Shown piece by piece: positions 44,410 through 56,124 of a stretch of 64,000 nt of DNA. The notes under the pieces were generated by a model. It saw only the letters and a program-made list of their open reading frames with translations. It had not been told where the DNA came from and searched no databases. The stretch is taken from contig JAEUWY010000001.1 of NCBI GenBank assembly GCA_022059125.1, positions 434,001-498,000 on the forward strand, read 5' to 3'. The first letter of the stretch is position 1; each line of letters opens with the position of its first letter. Made by a program: the position numbers and the translations under genes. The stretch is from Corynespora cassiicola. Taxonomy: Eukaryota > Ascomycota > Dothideomycetes > Pleosporales > Corynesporascaceae.

Positions 44410-46370
44410 GTGGACATTCATGCATTGCTGCCAGGTATGCCAGGCGCTTACTTCCGTTCAATAAATACTCATCAAGGCCACCACTGCGGCTTCGGTGCGA
44501 ACTCAATCTTTTTGCATCATCTTCTCCACCTTGATGAAATGGATCTACCCTTTGCAACTCTAGCGCCTGCCAACGTTCTTGCCAAAGTAGCATTCAACGA
44601 TGTAAACGACGCCATAATGCGTAACCGCCAAGAGACTGTGGCCGACAATATCTCTGCCACTTATTGCATGGATGTTGAGCCTGAGCGAAGATACCACAAA
44701 GACGTGCTTCAGTTCCGACGCGAAATGCACAAGCTAGGGGAAGGAGACTCCAGTGAAAGTCCGACTGAGCCCGACACCGACGTCGAGAGTGATACTCGAC
44801 ACCTGGGTATGATATGGACCGGTCGCTATATCTTCAGCCTAAAATTCCCTCCATCTGCACCCGACGTAGGGTGGGTCGTAGGAAAGGGGCCGACGGAGAA
44901 GAAGCCGTACGCTGATATTTTCCTCTGCACCAAGGCCTTCGCGAAGAATCACGGCCTCAATCTTCGGAGTTTTCACGCTCGGTTCAACTTCGATCGGCAG
45001 AACAGGGCCTTCTTCATCGCCAGCATCACTACTTCGTCCTTAGCAGGGCTCTCAGTCAACGGCATGACGGTCGCGCGGGAGATGCATGCCTTGAACCAGC
45101 ACAGTATGAAAGTCCGAGTGGGTTTGTTAGAATATAACTTCCGATATACTGACCACGCCTCATCGGAAGACTTCATGCAACAGCGGGAGAAGTATTTGTT
45201 CACTAAATTGGGTGCACCGAAGTCCATTGTTTTTGACATGCCGACCCCGCGCCGTAACACGAGGACAATTGGTCAATGGACCCTGGGCGACCCGCTGGGC
45301 AAGGGCAGCGCTGGAAAGGTGTTTCTTGGTTCCAATTCGAAGAACGAAGTAGTCGCTGTGAAGATCATGGAACTCGATTCCAGGTCGGAGAGCGGTGTGA
45401 ACAAGGAAATTACTGTCTGCCGCGCTCTGACAGCGCTGGCTGAGAAGCACGACCATGACGGTCGGATTGTGCGGCTAAAGGAGACAATCGATCCCAGGGA
45501 TGATACACTCTCTTCCAGAAGTGTCTTCGACGAGATTGGTCTCGTTCTGGAGCCCATGACGCCAAAAACCTTGGACGATCTGGTGGAAAACAGAAATACA
45601 GGGTATGTGTTTGCCCCACCCACGGTCTTACATTGGCCTATGGAGCATAACATCACAGCATTTCGCTTATTTATCTTTCAAAACCTAGAGGAATGTCATT
45701 TAGAACAGCAAGCGTTTTTCGTGATGCTCTACTAGGGCTCAAAATCATGCATAACAACGGTTGGATCCACCGCGACATTAAGCCCCCTAATATCGGAGTT
45801 ATGCCAACAGGAGCGGTGCTTCTCGACATCGGGCAGGCTAAGCTCCTCAAGTCGGGTTGCAAATTACACGCTACACCGGGCTGCACTGGTACGATCAACT
45901 ACTTGGCTCCTGAGCGCGAAATGTCTGAGTATGACCAACTAGCTGACATTTGGGCTATGGGGTGTATCGGATTTGAAATGACTTATGGATATCACCCGTT
46001 CTCGTTCACAGTAAACCCATGGCGCTCTGGTAAGCGATACGAAGAGATGCGTTCACGCTTCCACGCGAAGTATCGAGAAGCCATCGATAAGTTGTCGACC
46101 GACTATAAAAAATACCTTGTTAAGAACGCTGCGGGTGACAGTGAAGATTTTTTACACCGTAAGTGGCCACCCCCTGCAGCAGGTTTTCGGCATCCGCTAA
46201 TGGCTTTTATCGCAGTTGGTGATCTTATCGTTCAGATGCTGAGACATCCGTTCGCAAAGACTTCACATGATTGTGGGCGACGAATCGATATTGACGAGGC
46301 TCTCAATCATCCGGCATGGCAGCCTCTGCTGTTTGATGATCCGCGACGTAAGAGAGCGAGACCCAACTAG
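44410..46370 (+). CDS. FHA-domain serine/threonine protein kinase
   Basis: Exons 44410-45602 and 45659-46370 (56 bp intron, GTATGT...CACAG) give 634 residues. The middle of the N-terminal half resembles an FHA domain (WVVGKGP..., RSFHARFNFDRQ, SVNGMTV), which binds phosphothreonine peptides. The kinase domain starts at about residue 290: glycine loop GKGSAGKVFLG, lysine in VAVKIM, HRDIKPPNIG catalytic loop, DIG in the DFG position, GTINYLAPE and DIWAMGC. All key catalytic residues (Lys, HRD Asp, DIG Asp) are present, so it should be active. The FHA-kinase order recalls checkpoint kinases, but the similarity is too low to claim that role. The stretch just after the intron (ISLIYLSKPRG) is the least certain. 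Confidence 0.85.
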
Positions 46371-49300
46371 GAGATAAGACAGCGCGGTTAGCTAGCATTG
46401 TTGCATGAAGACTCATCTTTAATTTGTTTAAAAAAGGTCTGTTTGCTCTTACTTCCAGGTTTGTTATTCCAGGCTTCTTTCGCAAGCCGCTCGCGGGTTA
46501 CATTCCTGTAACACCATGTTGAGGAGATATTCACCATGGACCTATGAATCAGTTCACACATTCCGAGTATCTACAAGGGAGCCATCTGTTTGTTCCTTCA
46601 TCATCTACATTGCCTTGGTACAGTACCGCCTCATCATCTTTTTCCTCAATTTTCACAATTGACCTTTCAAAAACAGCTTCTCCAAAAGCAAAGTATGCTT
46701 TCCGATAGCATCTGCCATTCGATTCATAGCTCTCTCCAGTCTAAGCGCCTTTCAAGTTGGCTTATAGGCCGGCCAGTCACGGCTCCGGCATTACTTCCGT
46801 AGCAAACATATATTTCGCACCCAGAGCGCTTGTTGGATGCTGGCTTACCGCAATCAATTTATAGCAATCTTCGCTTAGCTTCTGTAGGAGCATGTTGCAG
46901 TATGACTGAGAAGATGTTAGAGTAAGGAGAGAGAGAGATCATTCAGAAGATAGGTATTACCATTAGCATCGAAGGAACCTTGCTTAGAGGAATAAACTGC
47001 TCATGTACCATAACCTAGTGGAGCCTGGAGGGAAGGAGGATTGACGAACCAGGCTAAGACTTTTGGTATCAACTCCGTTTATGTTTCTGTTAAGCAAAGT
47101 ATGGGAATGCGGACTGCTTGAGGCTCTTCATCTTGCATGAACACTTGAAGCGGGTTCCAAAGGAAATCTGCACCTTATGGGCCAGCAAACCGAGCCGACG
47201 TGGCACCACTCGACTGATTCGAGATAACTAACATCCTTGCTCGCAGCTCTAAAGCAAAACAACTATGCCGCCGCGAAATTACTCTTTATCAGGGGAACCG
47301 TCAACTAGTAGAGTTTCGAAGCCGCACTATTGTTGCGATCTCAGGTACATCGCTTGCGACTTCACCAATCAAATGGAGCGTATACGCGCTATCGATTGAT
47401 CTGTCACGGAAGACGCTAAGCAGCTATCGAACCACATGAATTTTACTGTCGCAGATGCTAGGGCATTATTTCATTCGCTGGCGTTTATCGCACGAATCGC
47501 CAATGCGAAGTCCTGCCTGCCGTGACGCTACTCAAGCCTCCAGGAAGCAATTCCAACTCAGGATTAGTGCCAAGTAGGCAACAGCATGGGGCCCTCGTAT
47601 TGCTGCCAGCTCGATGCCTAAGCGAAAATTAAAAATGCGGCCGAACGTTCGAGGAGAGCAATTTGTCTTCTCTACCACCAATTCTCCACACGTGGATACT
47701 TCCGATACCGAATTCGAACTACGGCGAACTCAGCAGCTGCGACAGCCGCTCATTCATTTCCAATTTATATGCATGTCTTGATTCTTCGAATTGAACTCTA
47801 TCATTATTGACCCTGCGCCTGAGGGGCATCGTATAGCAAGCCTGAAGTGTCGGATGGTTCGTCAGCAAAAGCTCATTCTGGGCCAGCAAAAGAGGAGACA
47901 ACCAAGCCGCACGCGTTGCACGCAGGAGCAGATTGATTTTCCGAATAAGAAAAATCTAACAAGGAACTATTGTACCGCCAGATATGCCGAACAATGTGTA
48001 GATCGCAGGCACGCCAGAAAAGGTCAGCAGCCTCGAGAACGGCGGACTGATGTCAATTCCAGAGAGCATGTTCGAGTAAGTAGCAGATAAATCACTATTC
48101 TCGGTCGCATCGAATACTCATGACAGCTAGGATACTGAACACGTAAAAACACATCTTCCGTTGAGCCCAGTTACCAGCAAGCTTGGAAATTCCGAGAGGT
48201 GTGCCCATGAAGGTAACGGGGCAAACCAATCGCCTTATATAAGAAGAAAACACACAAAACCGGCGAGGGTTTTTGATCGCGGCTCAAGCCCTATTGGGCT
48301 AATGCGCTCCCTCAAGCTCCCTACACACGATGAAGTCCACCCAGATGTCACCTTCGGTCTTCACCTCAAAGACCGCATTCCCTCTAACCATGCATCGGAA
48401 GATCTGAAGAAGCTCTTGGAAACACCATGTCATCCTTCGGACCCAGGATTTGCGATGTTCGGGGTCACTCTATCCTACAGACATATTGGTGACAGGCCGC
48501 CGCCAGGGCTTGCAGAAAAACTTGTTAATGAAATGGAGAAAGTGTACATGCAATCCTTTTCCTAAGAGACGAATGATAAAATCTTTTCTCGTGGGGGAAA
48601 TGAGCTGAAAGCTGCACTTTGCGGCATTACTGTCAGACAACAGTCGTCGCATTATAGATGACAAAAGGCAGTGGATTAGTTGTGCTAGGGGCTATGCGAG
48701 ATGTCACTTAAATCGAACTTTGTCATTCTGTCGTAAAATTTAGCCGGTAGAACTGGATATTGCCATGTCCAAAACAGCTGACGGCCTATTCTCCGGCTCT
48801 TTTGAGGATTGTTGGCCCCATTACCTTTAGGCTTGCTGGGATAAGCTGCTCTTCGAGTTCATCTATCAGATGTCGCAGCAGGGCCGCAGCACAATCCGGA
48901 AGTGTCACTGGGGACGGTATTCGACAGAGTACAGAGGGTTTCGAGACGCGTTAATCGCCCGAAAGGTCTCGCACAGGACTTGTACGGTGTAAGTGGCTCT
49001 GCAAGTATCAATGGAGGGTTTTGAGAGTCGCAAGGCAAGTCTTCAACCCACTTCAGAATTGACGCTTCTGGCTCGCGCGCACACAGTAGAGGCTATTGAA
49101 GTATAGTGTTTGAGTGATATCAGGTGTCACACGCCAGGATGATTTACCTTACTAAGTTCACCGTGCAGTTCCTGTAGATAGCTAGGCTAGAGTGCAACCA
49201 AGAAGGATACACCAACTTTTCACAACATGAGACCACTCAGATAAGCACCCAAAAATGCGACATCAGGCCTTGGACAAGGTCGAGTAGCCCGTTTGCTATG

Positions 49301-49650
49301 GTCTGAGCTTTGCGCGATGTTTCCGAAGCAACAGCGTGTGATAGGTGGACGGAGACTGATAGCACCGCCACGATGCCACATTGCCGTGACCAAGAAAGTT
49401 GTCCTTACACTAATTATAGACATGCATTCTGACTTTTTTCTCTATTTGACCACCACCAAAAAGGTCATCACAAGGGTCCAGGCCAGAATTAGCCGGCCGT
49501 CATCCCTGCGTATAGTGGCAAGATCTCGCCACATAGCACTGAAGGTGCTGTTACATATCCTGAGTAAGCATTAAATTACGATTTATGTACTCCGCGTAAG
49601 CCGATCTTGTGATTTTTAGTGACCTGCGAAGAAAGTACTATGTGAGAAAG
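46371..49650. other. Long intergenic region; possible degenerate coding remains
   Basis: 3.3 kb. At 47264-47525 a plus-strand frame starts MPPRNYSLSG and stays open apart from one TGA, and at 48161-48565 another frame ends PPGLAEKLVNEMEKVYMQSF. These might be remains of one gene, but no family is recognised and no splice model works. A dispersed motif copy is at 49475-49521. Confidence 0.3.
49475..49521 (+). repeat. Dispersed 45 bp motif, copy 3
   Basis: GGTCCAGGCCAGAATT, then GCCGGCCGTCATCCCTGCG and GTGGCAA. Very close to the copy at 11747-11793. It lies 130 bp downstream of the PNP-NLR stop codon. Confidence 0.55.
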
Positions 49651-52600
49651 CTAAATTGCGCCTGCTTTGCGTAGCAGCTCCACAATGTCTTTGTGGCCTT
49701 TCTCTAAAGCTGCGTAGAGCGCGTTGCCATAGTCTCCACCCCGGGCGTTGACATCGGCGCCCGCCTTGACCAGCAGCTCTACAGTATCTTTGTGGCCTTT
49801 CTCTAAAGCTGCGTAGAGCGCGTTGCCGTACTTTCCACCCTGGGCGTTGACATCGGCGCCCGCCTTGACCAGCAGCTCTGCAATGTCTTTGTGGCCTCTC
49901 GCTGAAGCTGCCTGGAGCGCGTTGCCGTAGCGTCCACCCTGGGCGTTGACATCGGCGCCCACCTTGACCAGCAGCTCTGCAATGTCTTTGTGGCCTCTCG
50001 CTGAAGCTGCGTAGAGCGCGTTGCCGTAGTCTCCATCCTGGGCGTTGACATCGGCGCCCGCCTTGACCAGCAGCTCTGCAATGTCTTTGTGGCCTCTCCC
50101 TGAAGCTGCGTAGAGCACGCTGCCGTAATTTCCACCCTGGGCGTTGACATTGGCGCCCGCCTTGACCAGCAGCTCTGCAATGTCTTTGTGGCCTTCCGCT
50201 GAAGCTGCCTGGAGCGCGTTGCCGTACTTTCCACCCTGGGCGTTGGCGTCAGCGCCCTTGTTGAGCAACAATTTAGCTGACTCTTGCAACCCTCCAAATG
50301 CTGCATAGTACAATCCTGATGCTGGTTCACTATCGTTGCGTCTACGATAGTTCTTGTCTAATGCTGGTGCACTATAGCTGCGGCTAAGATAGTTCTTGTC
50401 TGGTGCTGGTGCACTATAGTCGCGTCTACGATATTTCTCGTCTGGACGGTAAAGACTATAGCAAATCTTGTATGAACTGCTCTGAGAACAGAAGAGCCTC
50501 TCGATCAAACCTATCATTCCGCCGCTTTCGTGTTGAGCTGCACGAGCATGAGACATCCAGAACATTGCACAATATTCTGCGAACGGAAACTCTTTTCGTA
50601 TCGTTTCCAACGGAAGAACTTGGTTGAAATGCAGCAAGTATGCTAGACATGCCCTGGCGACAGATGCTCTCGCAGCATTCTCTCGCAAGGCTTGAGCAGT
50701 ATCACTGTTCAGTCGATCAGAAGTCAGATATTCCTTGACCGAAAAATGTGCCAGTTGGAGCTCCATATGTGTGGTTTTGTTCCCATCTTTGACCAATACA
50801 ATAACCACCAGGCTCGAGCAGTAACGCGTAATCTCCTGCGGTTCGGGCATTCGATCTTTTGGAGAAAAGTGTGGGCTTCCGTCGAGGTTGACCGCTATCG
50901 CGTCGACAGCTTCCTCAAGCCTCAAAGGTCGCTCGGAAAACGTTAAGAATTGAAGTATCCTCAGCGCATTTTGTTTGCAAACGTCTGGAATCGCTTTTAA
51001 TATCCTTGCATAGGTTTCATCCAGTGTTTTCGGGAGTGACTCTAGCGCAGTACTGAGGGTGGGGTAGTCCAGACAGCCCTCCAGAACATCAATCTGGCAC
51101 GCTACCCATCGGAACCTGTTCAGCATTTAGCACTGGCGTTGAGAATGCAGATGCAAAGAAGCAGAGATTCTACTCACATGCCGTCGGCCTTTTGCGCGAG
51201 CTTTTCCTCAATCTCTCTCTGAACATCTTGACGACTCCGCCATCTCTTCAGTCCTTCGCCCTTCCTGACCTTAGCGTGGATGTATGCCAGAATATCGGCA
51301 TTGACAAGGTCACTCTGGATAGCTATCCTGTTCTCCTCACTAACCAAATGGTCCATTTCTGACTGAATATCCTGCTCTGGCCGACTTGTCACAAGAAAGT
51401 GAACGTTCTTTTGCTCTAAGTTCATAAGATGCCGTATCCACAAAAGCAGGCCTTCCGTTGCGCTCCCCTTGCGTTCAACGCATTCATCGATGGCATCCAG
51501 AATAATCCAAACCTCTTCGGTGCGCCCAATCATTTCCCACAGAACCTTGCAAAGTGATTCGCAGCTTGATCGCATATTTTTGTCTTTGAATGAAGAAAAG
51601 AGCGCATTCAACGGTTCCTGGGCACTCTTGCACATATGGTAAAGTTGGCTGATAAGAGAGCAGACTACACCTCTAAGAGTTTGCTTCTCGCTATCAGTGA
51701 AGTCAAAGTAGAAGTAGAGGAGGGGTTGGGTGGAATGACTCTTGAGATGTTCAATGATAGTAGAGCTAAGGATGGTCTTGCCGCATCCCGGTATACCATA
51801 GAGCCACAGGAGGGAATTTCTTTGCGATTTCCACATGTTGAATGCGTCACTATGCAAAAACCAGGATCCTGTACCTTCTTGTCGCTGCTGCAGCGCTTTG
51901 TTGTAGTTTGTTGATGGCTCAGGTGGTGACATCCAGCGATGGAGCTCTCCTTGACGCTGTTCAACGACCAAGTCTTCTACACCACGACGTACTTCGTACA
52001 CGTTTTTCTCAACTAATATTACATTAACTAACATCTAGATTCTCTTAGACAAACTGACCAGAAGATAGAACATCGCTGATTCTTCTCTCAGCTTCCACCT
52101 TGTTCACCGGGATACGGTTCAGGAGATCTTTTGCATACGCGGCCGCCGTCATGGCTGCATAGCCTTGCCATTCCTTATTCTTATGCGTGTCAGAGTAGTC
52201 GCAGATGCCGCGAATCACCAGGCACGGGAAGTGGTTCATCAACCCAGCTGCTTCCATCTCGAAGCACAGCACGCCGTTTTCCTTGGCAAACTTGTCGCGG
52301 AGTGGGGCGTCCTTCATTAACTGGTTTGCAGAAGCCACTATGCCGTAATGGATTGCTGGATTGTCGTCTTCTTCAGTCCTTGCGTTTCGCGGAACAAGCT
52401 TCGAAGGGTCACCGCCACAAACTTCGGCACAGTTCGCTTCGTCGTTGGTGGGATGCACCAATCCACTTAGATAGAGTTTGTCAGTGTCTCGGTCTGGTCG
52501 CTTATACTTCCTCTTCAAACGAGGCTTTTTTTCCAGAACACCGTTGACAGCGTCATCAAGTTGATGCCCGTCGCTCTCATATTCTGCTTTGAGTCCACTT

Positions 52601-53154
52601 ATGGCCGTTCGTAAGGCTGTGGGTGGTTGATTCAGAAAACCGGTTGGCCGGAAGTTCTGCTCCTGGATCGTCTTGCCAAAATCGTACTGAAACACACCAC
52701 CCTTTCCATCGCGAGGGGCGCTGACTACGATATCGCCCAGACGGATGTCGTGCTTGAGAGTTGGAGCACCACCACCAATGCCAACCATCAACCCGATCCT
52801 GACATTGGGGAAGCTGTGGAGCATCTCCCTTGCGACTACTGCCGCAGATGAAGTACCGTATTCACCCTCGGGCAGGACGGCTACGACAATATTGTGTTGC
52901 CCAATTCGACCAAGTGTGTAATCGTTGTTGTCGTGGGAGTGTACATGCTCTGGCCGGCCGTGCTTTTCGTCGAGGAAAGCTTGAGCGGCGACGTACTCGG
53001 TGGTGATGGCGCAGATCCAGCCGACGGTATAGTCTCCATTTTCACGCTTCTGTTGCGATATGGCCGGCTGAGCTCCTTCCGGCTCCTGGCCCTTGAGCCT
53101 CTTTTTCGGATGTGAGGCGTCATGGTCTTCGCAAGCGGGCCGTTTCGTAGGCAT
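49651..53154 (-). CDS. PNP-NACHT-ankyrin STAND protein (fungal NLR)
   Basis: Exons 53154-52059, 52012-51178 and 51115-49651 give 1,131 residues; introns are 46 and 62 bp, and both keep frame (DVLSS to [13 protein letters not shown] to FRWVACQ). An ATG at 53259 would add 35 residues. Residues 1-365 are a purine/uridine nucleoside phosphorylase-like domain ([56 protein letters not shown]), a common NLR N-terminal module that probably cleaves nucleosides. The NACHT domain has Walker A GIPGCGKT near 438 and Walker [10 protein letters not shown]. Then a winged-helix-like part ([23 protein letters not shown]), a Ser/Tyr/Arg repeat (DKNYRRR) and seven ankyrin repeats ([18 protein letters not shown]). 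Complete, with no damage. Confidence 0.93.
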
Positions 53155-53755
53155 CCTGGCGTCGGGGAAGTAACCACTGCGCCAAACTTCGAGCGTGTCT
53201 AGCTTGTTCAAGGCCGTGCAAACCGAAAGATGCGGGATCTGGTGAAGAAATGGTGGCAACCCGGTACAGCAGAGGTTCTTCGAACACTCGATGGCAGCGA
53301 TGCAGACCTGCAGCCCTGAGCGTGGAGAAGGGTACTCGGACGGGAAGGCGCTGTAGACGTCTCTTGAGAGCCGTAACGTTAAGACGCGATCACGACGAAT
53401 CTGTTTACAAATGAGTAGGAAAGTAGGATGACTGTTTCAGCTGCGCGAGCGGGTCGAGGCAGCCTGTGTAGCTAGGCAGCACCTGCGAGATCAAAGCCGC
53501 TTGGGCAACACAGCTGAGGCCTTGTGCGGGCTGGGTTCAGCTGAACAGCATGGCTTCATGCAGTCTGCCACCAATGCCCAATAGCATGTACGCACCGCCG
53601 ATACATGCCAACAGAGAGCGAAAAGGCTATGCCCCCGCCCCGTCGCAGCGCGTCGCGCAGCCGCAGCCCGCAGCCCACAGCCCTAGCAGCGACCCTAGCA
53701 GTGGTTCTGGCTGGGGCGAGACTTGTGCGAGCGGTGCGAGCGGTGCGAGCGGGCC
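52385..53755 (-). repeat. Left arm of a 1.37 kb inverted duplication
   Basis: Practically identical to the reverse complement of 56115-57476. I found one substitution (53672) and one extra 9 bp unit (GCGAGCGGT, three copies here versus two) near the outer end. It covers the 5' UTR and the first ~255 codons of the PNP-NLR gene. Confidence 0.93.
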
Positions 53756-54086
53756 GTCCATGGGTCGCGCACACGACGCAAGCTGAAGTGATGGGGCACC
53801 TTGCAGGACTGGATGGGCGGGAGTGCGGCTGGAGGTGGAGCCGCACAGGGGAGGCTAGTGTCTTGAGAGGATCATCTCCATTACTAAGCTTGCCGTGCGA
53901 TGGTGAGAATTTAACTTGCTGAGGGCAGCGATCTGCGTTAACCTGGAGCGGACCACTGTCCATATCCCTTTCTTTTCTATCTCTTTCAAGGCCTGCCTCA
54001 TATGTGAACGCCTATCGATACTGCACAGTTCTATCAGGCTTTGATTCTACAGCAATACTGATTGCTTCTTAAGCTCAGTGTTTACA

Positions 54087-55587
54087 ATGGCTATCATCCA
54101 ATCTCTTGCAACAGTACTAGAATATCACTGTGAGCTCAAAACTAGTTATTACACATCTGGTTCAAGCTCCTGACATTCTTTTAGCCGTGACTGGGACGTG
54201 GACATCGCGAATCTTAGACCTTTTGGGTCAGGATGTGACCCTACCAAAAGTGTGCTACGTGTGAGATAAGATAATATCGCTTACATACAAACCACTTATC
54301 TAACTAAACGTCCCAGTTTCCTAGAATCTGGTGATTGGTACAAGAAGCATTGCCCCGCGTCCGAGCGCAAGAAGATATTAGCGCCATATCAAGTGCCAGA
54401 CTTCCTCTGCAACAAGACTTGCACCGATCTCAATGGTTACTTTGGTTCTGAGAGCTCGTTTGTCTCCAAAGATGGCGGAGAGGGCAAGCTTCAGAGTCTT
54501 GGTGTGTTCTTTGTTGTTCCCATGATCGGCAATCAGCTTATCATTGAGTTACTAACCCAGGCACGTGGTTTAGAATTCTCACCAAGAAAGTTTTGACGTC
54601 GGATGAGAGGAAAACAGACGAAGGCAAAGACTACCTCTGGTATGAGATGGGTTTCTTCACACGGTGGAACAGTTCGAGCACCTGCAGGGTCTTGTGCATC
54701 GGGACACCACGAGAGGTGACTGCCGAGCTCAAGGCTCTCCTCACTGCACCTCAGCCGCCGAGTTTTGAGTTCGAAGACCCTTTAGCAATACTCCGACCTC
54801 TCTTCGACGAGATTATAAAGCTGTGTGATGAAAGTACACGGCGTGTGACTGAGTCAGTCCGCGCCATCGAGCTTGTATGATGCCTTCAATACAATCCTCA
54901 TCTGCTTGAGCGCTGACGCTGTGTTTTCAGAATAGGAAGGAGAGGCTCGATTTTGAAGGATTACGCAATCTAGCGCGGCATACAGGGCACCTAGTAGAAG
55001 TAGAACAAGTCGCCATTGAGACGATAGAACAACTTGTTCATCGACAAGAAAGCAACTTCGAACATCTGGGTGCACTCACCAAGACATATCAGGTACAAGC
55101 TAGGGAATACTTGCTATTTCAGCTGCAGATGATGAAGAGCCTGAGGTGGCGTGCGCAGTCCACCCATGACCGGTTGGAAGAGGAGATTACTCTGGTAACG
55201 CACTTACCTGATGAGTCACGTCGTATGCGTGGTCAGAGCTAACTAAGCCATGTAGGCCTACAACATGCTTGCGAGCTCTGACAATGCTGTCATGAAATCT
55301 ATTACTCTTCTGACGATGATCTTCCTGCCAGCGACCTTTATATCGGTAAGCATTGCGAACATGTGCGGCCCAGTTTCCCAAGGTACTTATCTATGCTATC
55401 TCAGGCACTCTTCAGCACCACATTCTTCTCCTTTTCAGAGGACGGATGGCAGTTCTCCCACAAATTCTGGGTCTATTGGGTGGTTGTCATTCCTTTGACT
55501 ATTGTCGTACTTTTTGGCTGGTGGTGGTGGCTTGGAGGATCATATGAACTCATTCGATCCCGACGGTTGCACGACCGGAAAGGATAA
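54087..55587 (+). CDS. CorA-like membrane protein
   Basis: Exons from 54325-54501, 54561-54874, 54931-55194, 55256-55345 and 55405-55587 are solid (introns GT...AG, in phase). An earlier exon reading RDWDVDIANLRPFGSG ends about 54258, and the start codon is uncertain (ATG at 54087 cannot be joined cleanly). Motifs: DWYKKHCPASERKK, VPDFLCNKTCTDLNGYFG, then a long helical part (ESNFEHLGALTKTYQ, DRLEEEITL) and two C-terminal membrane segments (SITLLTMIFLPATFIS and VYWVVVIPLTIVVLFGWWW). This is the fungal CorA-like family; the GMN signature of magnesium channels is not present between the membrane segments. The gene lies inside the spacer of the inverted duplication. Confidence 0.75.
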
Positions 55588-55976
55588 ATGTTCCTGTTCG
55601 TCAGTGGGATTACCAGGACATGGTTGTCATAATGGAAGAGGTTAGCTGCATTTTCAACTATTGAGCCAACTTTGAATGCCTGACAGAAAGTACTGGGCAG
55701 ATGTGCCAGGAGACGGGTAGCACCTTAGTCGCCTCCCTCAATAGCTTATATTGCTAGAATTTAGCAAGCAGTTATGCTAATTCGCTCTATTCAGTCCTAG
55801 CATTCTAGCTAACTAAACATGGCCCACCGTGATAGTACCGTGATCGTCCCAGACCAGAATATATGCCGGGCGCGATTTCTGCATACGAACTTCTGTGGGA
55901 ACATCACAGGGTCGTAATGAAGTTCGTATTCAGTCGCAATAACCATGGAACCAATCATGCTCCACTAGCGTAGCTA
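55588..55976. other. Intergenic between CorA-like gene and MITE
   Basis: 389 bp, 3' flank of the CorA-like gene. Nothing recognised. Confidence 0.5.
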
Positions 55977-56124
55977 ACGTACGTGATAAGCGAACGGGCC
56001 AGACAACGGACAGGCCGCCTCTAGCCCACCTCGTCTATGCCTTTGAGCAATTCCGACTACGCTGGTGGTGGATGCAATCGGCTGGTCTTGGCAAAAGTGG
56101 CCTGTCCGTTGTCTGGCCCGCTCG
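55977..56124. mobile_element. Pogo-type MITE, right end truncated at the duplication breakpoint
   Basis: After a TA (55975-55976) the left end reads ACGTACGTGATAAGCGAA, the same first 18 bases as the pogo element at 8302. Then CGGGCCAGACAACGGACAGGCC follows, whose inverse is at about 56098-56119, after CTTGGCAAAAGTG (also shared with the pogo end). The expected outermost bases (TTATCACGTACGT) are missing on the right, where the sequence passes into the inverted-duplication arm. About 110 bp of core and stem are left. Confidence 0.75.

Noticed and set aside
49803..50330. 175-codon minus-strand frame in the ankyrin region
   Set aside because: Alternative frame of the PNP-NLR ankyrin repeats.
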